From: Paenibacillus sp. MBLB1832
GTDB lineage: Bacteria > Bacillota > Bacilli > Paenibacillales > NBRC-103111
Assembly: GCF_032271945.1 (NCBI RefSeq)
Contig: NZ_CP130319.1
Span: forward strand, 3,119,001-3,183,000
DNA length: 64,000 nucleotides
Reading direction: 5' to 3'
In this document: positions 19,188-26,094 of the stretch, in pieces
Position numbering within the stretch: position 1 is the stretch's first letter
Layout: each line of letters opens with the position of its first letter
The notes under the pieces: model-generated
Database searches by the model: none
What the model was told of the DNA's origin: nothing
Seen by the model: the letters and a program-made list of their open reading frames with translations, nothing else
Position numbers and translations under genes: made by a program

Positions 19188-19217
19188 TTCCGCTTGTCCA
19201 TCTTTCAATTTAACCAA

Positions 19218-19245
19218 ATTGTACCACATTTACCTGAAAAATCAA
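19218..19245 (-). promoter_or_regulatory. predicted promoter of the Tad operon
   Basis: Minus-strand TTGATT, a 16-base spacer and TACAAT give a good SigA-type promoter. The expected start is near 19211, giving a leader of about 100 bases that contains the hairpin at 19138-19187. No other promoter is visible between the hairpin and the first ORF. Confidence 0.65.
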
Positions 19246-19252
19246 CACCTGA

Positions 19253-19774
19253 TTATTCGCTTTTTTCCCACGGATATTTCATCGTAAAAAAGCTAGCCAG
19301 CTTTTTACTCTCAACTCTGCGAAGTCGACGCATTTCTGCGCGGTTTGGCGCGGATTCGTGAAGCTTAAACTCTTCTTCAGTTTCCGGTATGACATCCGGC
19401 ACTTCGACTGGCACTTTATTTTCATCCAACGCAACAAAGGTCAGAAAGGAAGTCGCGGCAATTTTCCGCGTGCCCGATTTCAAATCCTCCGTCACAACCT
19501 TTACGAATACTTCCATGGAGCTTTTGCCTGTCCACGTTACGAAAGACTCTAAACAAACCGAATCCGACGTATGAATCGGTGACAGGAAGTCAACCGAATC
19601 CGTTGAAGCCGTCACCACCGACCTGCGACAATGCTTATGCGCGGCAATCGATGCGATATCATCAATATAAGACATCAGCTTGCCGCCAAATAGTGTATTA
19701 TGATTGTTTACATCAGTAGGAAAAATACGCGATGTTTTGAAACATCTGGATTCTCTAGAATATCTCGGCTCCAT
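19253..19774 (-). CDS. acyl-CoA thioesterase, hotdog fold
   Basis: The 173-aa hotdog protein is of the cytosolic acyl-CoA hydrolase (YkhA/BFIT-like) group. Typical segments are FPTDVNNHNTLFGGKLMSYIDDIASIAAHKHC, cited as residues around 20-50, with the catalytic-type Asn and the Asp of YIDD, then STDSVDFLSPI. It would hydrolyse acyl-CoA in the cytoplasm. The ATG at 19774 has GGAGGG 7 bases before it; the GTG at 19789 is less well placed. It lies just upstream of the Tad leader but has no obvious tie to pilus function. Confidence 0.9.
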   Translation of the reverse strand: MEPRYSRESRCFKTSRIFPTDVNNHNTLFGGKLMSYIDDIASIAAHKHCRRSVVTASTDSVDFLSPIHTSDSVCLESFVTWTGKSSMEVFVKVVTEDLKSGTRKIAATSFLTFVALDENKVPVEVPDVIPETEEEFKLHESAPNRAEMRRLRRVESKKLASFFTMKYPWEKSE

Positions 19775-19848
19775 GCCAGTTCCCTCCACGTCATTACTTG
19801 CAAAATATGACTCATCATACCATACTTCTGGCTAGTTTTGGTTATAAC

Positions 19849-19876
19849 TTGGACCTCGAACATAATATAGTAATAC
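19849..19876 (+). promoter_or_regulatory. possible promoter of tspO
   Basis: TTGGAC, a 16-base spacer and TAATAC lie 30 bases before the tspO start. An alternative -10 (TAATAT) overlaps. The match is fair only. Confidence 0.4.
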
Positions 19877-19905
19877 AAGCTTATCAATGTGATGGAGGTG
19901 TTTCG

Positions 19906-20388
19906 ATGTTTACGTTCATAATCGTATTTCTGATAACGTATGCGCTTTTCTCGATTTCGGGTGTGCTGTTCCCAACGGATCGACCTTATTATGCGGCCTT
20001 GAAAAAGCCAAGCTGGACCCCTCCTGCCCCATTATTCGGCATCGTCTGGGCTATTTTGTATGGATTGATCTCTGCATCAGTTGCTATCGTGTATATGAAA
20101 ACCGATCGATTTCAGCAAGCATCCTCGAGCTATATGCTCATATTACTGTTGAATTATGTTGCGAATCAAGCTTTTAGCTTCTTCGAATTCAAGTTAAAGA
20201 ACTTGCGGCTAGCCTTTTTAGATTCGGCTCTCGTGGCGTTCACAACGTTCATGCTGATCTACGCAACAATCCCTTATTCTAAGTTAGCCGCATGGCTATT
20301 ACTGCCTTACTTGTTGTGGTCCTGCTTCGCAACCTTATTGGCTTGGAGCATTTATCAACTCAACAAAGGGACTACACATGCCTATTAA
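19906..20388 (+). CDS. tspO: TspO/MBR family membrane protein
   Basis: The 160-aa protein has five membrane helices and the TspO signature around residues 25-60 (KKPSWTPPAPLFGIVWAILYG) with conserved Trp and Pro. TspO proteins bind porphyrins and other ligands in the membrane and are tied to stress and tetrapyrrole handling. The start at 19906 follows GGAGGTG by 7 bases; the frame extends upstream but has no ribosome binding site there. It is the only + strand gene between the kinase and the Tad operon, and its 3' end overlaps the kinase 3' end by 17 bases. Confidence 0.92.
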   Translation: MFTFIIVFLITYALFSISGVLFPTDRPYYAALKKPSWTPPAPLFGIVWAILYGLISASVAIVYMKTDRFQQASSSYMLILLLNYVANQAFSFFEFKLKNLRLAFLDSALVAFTTFMLIYATIPYSKLAAWLLLPYLLWSCFATLLAWSIYQLNKGTTHAY

Positions 20389-22018
20389 ACCAGTTTAAAA
20401 GCGATTTCTTATACGGTTTCCCCCACTTCATTAGGAGCTCGTTAGGGACGATTTCACCAAGGATGGGGTAGAAAGCTTTGAATATTGCATGCAAATAAGG
20501 AGGCCGATCTTGGATACAATCGCCTTTCCAATTCGCTTGTAACACCTCTGAACGAGGTAATTCGGGAATGGTGCATAATGGAGCGGACGGCCATGCTTCG
20601 TGCCATTCCTTTTTAAATTGGCTAGGGACGGTTCCGTTCACGATTACATGCACATTTTGACCTCGATTTTGGTAAGACATTAATTGTTCAAGATGCCTTC
20701 GTGAACTAGGTCGATTGCACTTTCCGGGCGAAGCATCAACGACCACGAGGATACGATCTGCGCGATAACATAGCTCCTGCACCGCAGGATGTTCCCAATC
20801 CGTCGATATGTCCCATAGGACAATCGGCTTTTTCACGAGATGAAGTAATTTGAAGGCATCTGCCGTTTGCCAAGAGCCTTGATAGCCGTCAGGTGGAATT
20901 GGAACCCAAGTGGTAAAACCATTTTTCCAAGTTGGTGTGATTGCCTGGGAGGGATCATGCATGTGTTCGGAGAGAAATGAATAGGAAGATGGCGCATGTT
21001 GATCACCGTATAGCAGCATATAGAGATCAGGCTCGATAGTTGGTTGTTCAACGAGTGCATGAGGGATTGATAAGGCATGAAAAATTCGAGCAAGTGAAAT
21101 TGCAGTGAAAGTCGAGCCTACCCCGGCGAATAATCCCCCGATAATAATTAATTGATCTGACACATGGGATGAGGCAGTATGTGAAGACTGTCTAGAAGTT
21201 GATATGTCGTGGAAAAGAGGATGTGGATCAAGTAGCTGAAGGCGTTGTTTCACTTCCAAAGCGGTTTGGCAGCGATGTTGCGGAGATTCTTGCAAAAGTA
21301 AGTTCACAGTACTTCGCAGCTGCTCTGGTATTCCATCACGAAGCTGCTCGAGTGGTTTCACGTTTAAATAGGCATATTGTCCACCTGACAATAAGTAATA
21401 CAACATGGAGCCGAGTGTATACAAGTCTGTCCGCGCATCCGTTTGCCCTCCCACATATTGCTCAGGAGCAGCGAATCCGACGGTTCCCATTTGCATAGTA
21501 TCTGAGGCTTGGCCTTGCTTGAACTGACGAGCAACACCGAAGTCGATTAATCGAACTTGATTGTGAGTGTTGAGCATTACATTTGCTGGCTTTAGATCGC
21601 GGTAAATGATGGGGCGTGGTTGGAAGGTATGCAAATAGTGGAAAATATCCAGCAGTTGAAGCGCAATGTGAACAATCAAATCCACAGTCAGATGACGTGC
21701 CTTTTTCTCAAATAAATCCTGAAGTGTAGGCCCCTCTATGTAATCCATCACGAGATAGCCCTTGCCTTGCTCTGTTATAAAATAATCCACTAATTGCGGC
21801 AGCTGCGCATGCCCGAGCTTCGCCAGCATCTCCGCTTCCTCCATGAACGAGGCGGAATCAGACAGCGAGCAATCAACTTCCTTGACCGCCCATCGCTTGC
21901 CGATTAGTTTCCGATCTTTAGCCAGATACACGCGACTCATGCCTCCCTGCCCGAGCAGTGAGATGAGTTGGTACCTGTTGCCTATAATGACGTTGTTCCA
22001 TGGTGATCGTTGATTCAC
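20372..22018 (-). CDS. Ser/Thr kinase fused to a degenerate P-loop domain
   Basis: The 548-aa protein has an N-terminal Hanks-type kinase: GQGGMSRVYLA loop, AVKEVD lysine, YRDLKPANVML catalytic loop (Tyr for His), IDFGVAR and GTVGFAAPEQY. After about residue 280 comes a MinD/CpaE-like domain opening LIIIGGLFAGVGSTFTAIS, where the Walker lysine is missing, followed by an IVLWDIS strand and ILVVVDAS. No membrane helix or PASTA domain is present, unlike PrkC. GTG at 22018 is used since AGGAGG precedes it by 13 bases and a promoter lies at 22064; the frame opens to 22105. It sits near the Tad operon, whose last gene encodes an FHA reader. Confidence 0.8.
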   Translation of the reverse strand: MNQRSPWNNVIIGNRYQLISLLGQGGMSRVYLAKDRKLIGKRWAVKEVDCSLSDSASFMEEAEMLAKLGHAQLPQLVDYFITEQGKGYLVMDYIEGPTLQDLFEKKARHLTVDLIVHIALQLLDIFHYLHTFQPRPIIYRDLKPANVMLNTHNQVRLIDFGVARQFKQGQASDTMQMGTVGFAAPEQYVGGQTDARTDLYTLGSMLYYLLSGGQYAYLNVKPLEQLRDGIPEQLRSTVNLLLQESPQHRCQTALEVKQRLQLLDPHPLFHDISTSRQSSHTASSHVSDQLIIIGGLFAGVGSTFTAISLARIFHALSIPHALVEQPTIEPDLYMLLYGDQHAPSSYSFLSEHMHDPSQAITPTWKNGFTTWVPIPPDGYQGSWQTADAFKLLHLVKKPIVLWDISTDWEHPAVQELCYRADRILVVVDASPGKCNRPSSRRHLEQLMSYQNRGQNVHVIVNGTVPSQFKKEWHEAWPSAPLCTIPELPRSEVLQANWKGDCIQDRPPYLHAIFKAFYPILGEIVPNELLMKWGKPYKKSLLNWFNRHV

Positions 22019-22063
22019 AATAAACAGAAAACCTCCTCTTCGTTTCAAGCCCATATGTTCTTG

Positions 22064-22092
22064 ATTATAAGGGAGGTTCACTGGAAAATCTA
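22064..22092 (-). promoter_or_regulatory. predicted promoter of the kinase gene
   Basis: A perfect TATAAT (minus strand) lies 17 bases after a weak -35 TAGATT. Its position inside the upstream part of the open frame supports the GTG start at 22018 rather than a start at 22105. Confidence 0.55.
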
Positions 22093-22108
22093 TGTATTTT
22101 CCCAAAAA

Positions 22109-23146
22109 TTATATTTTCTGCAAGTAGAGTGTCAACTCTTCACGATTGTGAAAGAGCTGTTTCGCTTTTAGCAAAAAGAGAGAATCTTCAAAGATACGCA
22201 AAATATCTCGCACCGTCTGGAAAGGCTTCTTATGCATGAGTTTCACCGTAATAATCGCCGTGCCTCCACTTTGCAAACCGTACAGCAAATCCGCTACGAG
22301 ACGTCCCATTTGCCTAGGATCCCAGCTCATATCACAGACAAGCAGATCGAACTCATTGTCGCGCAGCTTCACGTCACCAGCGTTTTTCTTCAAAAAAGTA
22401 AGCAGCGGATTACCCAGTAAGCGAGGATTCAGCGCAGCTGGATCGATTGCCGTCACTTTGAGTCCACGCTCTAGCAATAAGGACGTCCAACCGCCAGGCG
22501 CGGCACCTATATCTATCGCTTTGCGAGCGATGCTGAAATCAATACCGAAACGTTGTTCAGCTTCTAGCAATTTGAATTTGGCGCGTGATATTTGGTCTTC
22601 CTCTTTCATGAATCGAATAGCACCGCCAGACCAATCCGACAAGTTCTCCTGAGGCTTGGATATACCAACAAAGAGCTTTTTCGCGCTGATATAGACGGAA
22701 ATGATGTGATCCGCATAACGAACGACAGGCTCAGCCTGACATTCAGAAACGAGAATTTCATCAATCGCTGCTTTGATTTCAAACGGTGCATACGGCACAT
22801 CCGCTCGCTCTTCTTTACGAATTTGCGTAGCTATTTTGTCGCCAAGGCTAAATAATCCTTCGCGATAAGCGTTTCTCATCCACTCTGTCAAATTCGCCAA
22901 ATCCCCATCTGTACGAGTCAACTCCCACTCTTGATGGACAGGCTGAAGATGCCTAAGGAAAATCGGTTCATTTTCCATCAGCGTTGGTATCACATCAACC
23001 GTTTCGTCAGGAACATGGAAGATGAACACCTCGGTGGGTACTAATAAAGTAAATTTGGTAGTTGGAAATAATTTGCGCAGTTCATCTTGTGCATATTGCG
23101 CAAACCCATGATTCGAGGTCCCAATATAGGTGTTTAAAAGTGTCAT
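22109..23146 (-). CDS. FtsJ/RlmM-like SAM-dependent RNA methyltransferase
   Basis: The 345-aa protein has an N-terminal RNA-binding-like part (1-170) and a Rossmann methyltransferase core. The SAM motif is AIDIGAAPGGWTSLLLERG (about 215). The K-D-K-E set of 2'-O-methyltransferases is visible: K in SRAKFKL, D in VCDMSWDP, K in ITVKLMHK and E in HNREELTLYL. This suggests 2'-O-ribose methylation of RNA, as RlmM does on 23S rRNA in gammaproteobacteria. It stands alone between the kinase and an ABC ATPase gene. The RNA target is unknown. Confidence 0.82.
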   Translation of the reverse strand: MTLLNTYIGTSNHGFAQYAQDELRKLFPTTKFTLLVPTEVFIFHVPDETVDVIPTLMENEPIFLRHLQPVHQEWELTRTDGDLANLTEWMRNAYREGLFSLGDKIATQIRKEERADVPYAPFEIKAAIDEILVSECQAEPVVRYADHIISVYISAKKLFVGISKPQENLSDWSGGAIRFMKEEDQISRAKFKLLEAEQRFGIDFSIARKAIDIGAAPGGWTSLLLERGLKVTAIDPAALNPRLLGNPLLTFLKKNAGDVKLRDNEFDLLVCDMSWDPRQMGRLVADLLYGLQSGGTAIITVKLMHKKPFQTVRDILRIFEDSLFLLKAKQLFHNREELTLYLQKI

Positions 23147-23207
23147 AGCCGCATCCTTTATATCATCTTCGGTCTTGTTCTAATAAGTTTCTTACAAGTT
23201 ACATGGC

Positions 23208-23981
23208 TTACTTAGGGTCAATCACTTTAATCCATGGACGTCCTTGATACCACTCCAAGACGATATCGATACCGAACGCTTGGTGAATATTTGCTGGAGT
23301 TAGAACTTCCTCTTTGCGTCCAGCAGCAATAATTTCCCCTTGCTCAATAATGGCAACATGCGTAAATAACGGCATGATTTCTTCGATATGATGCGTGACA
23401 TACACAACGGTGATGTCCTGTTTGCTCAAATCATTCACATCCGCCAGAAACCGCTCACGCTCGTATAAATCCAACCCTGCTGCAGGTTCGTCCAAAATGA
23501 GAATCTCCGGTTTCATCATCAAGGAACGGGCCAGCATCACTTTCTTACGCTCACCTTGTGAAAGGCTGCCAAGCGTCTGATTCGCAAGATGTGGAATGCG
23601 AACGCGTTCCAGCATTTGAAGCGCACGTGCCGTTACTTCCTGCGGAATTTCCTGGTAGAAACGCAAAAAGGCATATTCACCCGTTGCCACGACCTCATGA
23701 ACAGGATCTCCCAAGTTTAATTTTTCGAGGAGCGACTGGGAAATATACCCGATTTTTTTACGAATTTCTCTAACGTCACACTGCCCATAACGATTCCCAA
23801 GCACATCTACCGTACCACGGCTCGGAAATTCGTATCCGTTCATCAGTTCAAGCAGCGTAGTTTTACCTGAGCCGTTACGGCCCAATATGACCCAGTGTTC
23901 ACCGGATTCAATAAGTACATTCACATCATTTAGAATATGGCGTTCTTCTCGGATAAAATGAATTTGTGATAAATGGATCAT
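23208..23981 (-). CDS. ylmA: stand-alone ABC transporter ATP-binding protein (YlmA-like)
   Basis: The 257-aa protein is a single ABC domain with GRNGSGKTTLLELMNG (Walker A), SLSQGERKKVMLARSL (signature with Gln for Gly), LILDEPAAGLD (Walker B) and VTHHIEEI (H-loop). No permease gene is near, matching the orphan YlmA/ModF-like group. The ATG at 23981 has AAAGGA 9 bases upstream; a TTG at 23999 is rejected since it overlaps that site. The transported substrate, if any, is not known. Confidence 0.85.
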   Translation of the reverse strand: MIHLSQIHFIREERHILNDVNVLIESGEHWVILGRNGSGKTTLLELMNGYEFPSRGTVDVLGNRYGQCDVREIRKKIGYISQSLLEKLNLGDPVHEVVATGEYAFLRFYQEIPQEVTARALQMLERVRIPHLANQTLGSLSQGERKKVMLARSLMMKPEILILDEPAAGLDLYERERFLADVNDLSKQDITVVYVTHHIEEIMPLFTHVAIIEQGEIIAAGRKEEVLTPANIHQAFGIDIVLEWYQGRPWIKVIDPK

Positions 23982-24005
23982 GAGTTCGATTCCTTTCAAA
24001 TTACG

Positions 24006-24353
24006 TTAACTAGAATAGGTGCCTCTTGCCACCTCAAGCAGCACGTCGTCGGGTATACGATGATCAAATAGTGCCATTGCCTCTGGTTTCACGGCATATA
24101 GCATTTGATACATCTGTGTGCACGCAGAAGGGCTTGAAGTGTGAATATAAATCGTTCTCGGAAATTTGCGCTGTTGAATAAGCCAAATGACCACATCTGT
24201 ACCCGTTTGCTTCGACATCCAGCCTAAGTCATGATCCAAGGAAAGGATATCCACTTCGCACTCTTGCAGTAAAGTAATGCATTCATTGGCGTCTTTCGCT
24301 AACGTAAATCCTTGAGGACAGGGACGCGAATCATCTAAGTATACATGAATCAT
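24006..24353 (-). CDS. receiver-like protein, cyclic-phosphate-processing type
   Basis: The 115-aa protein is a small receiver-like fold beginning MIHVYLDDSRPCPQGFT and containing ILSLDHDLG, the two acidic pockets seen in the cyclic-phosphate-processing receiver group. Members are often found near nucleic-acid repair or RNA-processing genes, but their biochemistry is poorly defined. The ATG at 24353 directly follows the stop of nfo (1 base apart) and has AAAGGA 9 bases upstream, so it is co-transcribed with nfo. Confidence 0.7.
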   Translation of the reverse strand: MIHVYLDDSRPCPQGFTLAKDANECITLLQECEVDILSLDHDLGWMSKQTGTDVVIWLIQQRKFPRTIYIHTSSPSACTQMYQMLYAVKPEAMALFDHRIPDDVLLEVARGTYSS

Positions 24354-24355
24354 CT

Positions 24356-25192
24356 TCACTTTTCCTTTCCATGCAACGATTGTACAAGCGCAATCTCATC
24401 CCGATGTGTCCCATCCCATCCAGCGCCTGTCTCAAGGACGATTGGTATTTCTTGTAAAAATGGCGATGCTAATAGCGTTCGGAAGTTATCGAGACCGATG
24501 TATCCTCTACCAATATTGGCATGCCGATCACGTCGTGAGCCGCACGCATACACAGAATCGTTCAAGTGAATCGCTTTTACATGAGGCAAATAGTCCAATT
24601 GCGCCCCTCTTCGCTCTAGATCGGACCAATCCGATCCTTGCCATAATCGACTGGCAAAAGCATGGCAGGTATCCATGCAGAACCCAATAGTCTCCGGTCG
24701 AAGACAGAGCTTGCGAACCTGCACCATTTCTTCCATGGTCAATCCTAATTGAGCGCCTTCGCCTGCCTGATTTTCAAGAAGTATCAGCGAAGCTCCGTTA
24801 TAGCCCTCTGTGGCACTATTCAAACATTGTATTATATTTTTGTACCCTTGTAACGGGTCTTTCCCGACATATTTGCCAAAATGCACCACAAGGCCGAGGG
24901 ATCCGCACGCATTCGTAATGTCTAAGCCATTTTTGATCAAGGCAACCATTAGAGCACGCTCTGGCTCATCGACTGCTGGATTCAGCGCATACGGAGCATG
25001 GCCGATTGAAAGTAGACCATGCTCCTTGCTGAATTGAGCACAGGCATGCATGTCCTGTGGGTTTGCCTCCTTCAACGCCAGACTGCGCGGATTCATTGGA
25101 AAATATTGAAACGCCTGAGCGCCAATAGTCAGGGCAGTTTTAGCTGCAAGAAGGTAGTCGCCTCGCGTTCGTACATGGGCTCCGATTCTCAT
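24356..25192 (-). CDS. nfo: endonuclease IV-type AP endonuclease
   Basis: The 278-aa TIM-barrel enzyme cuts DNA 5' to abasic sites. The zinc ligands of the Nfo family are all visible in order: GHAPYALN, VVHFGKYVG, LLENQAGEG, GFCMDTCHAFA, IHLNDS, DRHANIG and VLETGAG. It is slightly shorter than E. coli Nfo (285 aa). It lies 15 bases downstream of the Fpg-like glycosylase, so a glycosylase and an AP endonuclease of base excision repair are made together. Confidence 0.92.
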   Translation of the reverse strand: MRIGAHVRTRGDYLLAAKTALTIGAQAFQYFPMNPRSLALKEANPQDMHACAQFSKEHGLLSIGHAPYALNPAVDEPERALMVALIKNGLDITNACGSLGLVVHFGKYVGKDPLQGYKNIIQCLNSATEGYNGASLILLENQAGEGAQLGLTMEEMVQVRKLCLRPETIGFCMDTCHAFASRLWQGSDWSDLERRGAQLDYLPHVKAIHLNDSVYACGSRRDRHANIGRGYIGLDNFRTLLASPFLQEIPIVLETGAGWDGTHRDEIALVQSLHGKEK

Positions 25193-25207
25193 GTTCCATC
25201 CGACCTT

Positions 25208-26011
25208 TCACGATTGACAGTGAGCACAATAGAAACATTTCCGACTGGATAGCTCAATTTGAATAATCGGGTTCCCGCAGCGTAAACACGCTTCTCCATT
25301 CCGATCATAGACGCGGCAACGATCATTATATTGACCCGTTAATCGATCACCAACAAAGAGTGGTTCCTCCATGTATCCCCCAGCTTGAATCGCTTCTCGC
25401 AGAAGTGCTTGCATGGCTTGAAAAAGTCTCATGGTATCCTCTTCGTTCAGCGATGCCACTTTTCTCGTCGGCAAAATCCCCGCTTCAAAGCAAATTTCAT
25501 CCGAGTAACAATTGCCAATACCTGATAAAAAAGATTGATCAACAAAGGTAACTTTAATCGTTCCCTTCTTCATACGAAGTGCATGACGAAATTGAGCGAG
25601 ATTGATTCCAAGGGGCTCTGGGCCCAATTTATGCAAAAGATCAATGACCTCATCTGGTGTGTGCACATGCAAGTAGCCTAACCGTAAGCCAATGAAATAG
25701 AGCCGCTTCTCGCCAAAATGAAGCTCAATTTGAACCGTACGATCAGGCTTCTCCTTTTCAGAACCATAGAACATCCAACCGCCTAACATGAGGTGGAGCA
25801 ACAGCACGTCACCTGTCGCCAAATGAAACAGCAAATGCTTCGCCTTACGCTCCATGCGCACAATTCGGTTGCCGACTAGCTTTTGGGCAAAAGTGTCAGC
25901 GCTTATATTCAAAGACTTTGGTCGTGTTACTTCAACCTTTGTCACTGTCTCATTTAGGATTCTTCTGGATAACTGTTGACGATACGTTTCCATTTCAGGC
26001 AGCTCAGGCAC
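25208..26011 (-). CDS. mutM: Fpg/Nei-family DNA glycosylase (MutM paralogue)
   Basis: The 267-aa base-excision enzyme is taken to start at GTG 26011, because AAGGAG lies 8 bases upstream and the product then begins MPELPEMETY, exposing the catalytic Pro after Met removal. An ATG at 26017 would add two residues and bury it. H2TH-type helix and SFLSGIGNCYSDEI are present. The C-terminal zinc finger is CLRCGN and CFYCAHC, but the usual GGRGT segment reads SSRKC. It may be a second Fpg-like enzyme with altered lesion choice. Confidence 0.85.
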   Translation of the reverse strand: MPELPEMETYRQQLSRRILNETVTKVEVTRPKSLNISADTFAQKLVGNRIVRMERKAKHLLFHLATGDVLLLHLMLGGWMFYGSEKEKPDRTVQIELHFGEKRLYFIGLRLGYLHVHTPDEVIDLLHKLGPEPLGINLAQFRHALRMKKGTIKVTFVDQSFLSGIGNCYSDEICFEAGILPTRKVASLNEEDTMRLFQAMQALLREAIQAGGYMEEPLFVGDRLTGQYNDRCRVYDRNGEACLRCGNPIIQIELSSRKCFYCAHCQS

Positions 26012-26094
26012 GTCCATCGCTCCTTGCCATTTTTATATTTGGTATAACCAAATGGCAGAGCACCTAAACCTCAAGCCTTAAAAGCCAGAACATC

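Noticed and set aside
19138..19211. c-di-GMP-I riboswitch before the Tad operon
   Set aside because: The conserved GEMM core sequences (such as ACGCAAAGC) are not present in the leader.
19107..19229. Upstream extension of the 34-aa Tad ORF to 75 aa
   Set aside because: It would translate through the promoter and the terminator hairpin, while a strong ribosome binding site sits directly before the GTG at 19106.
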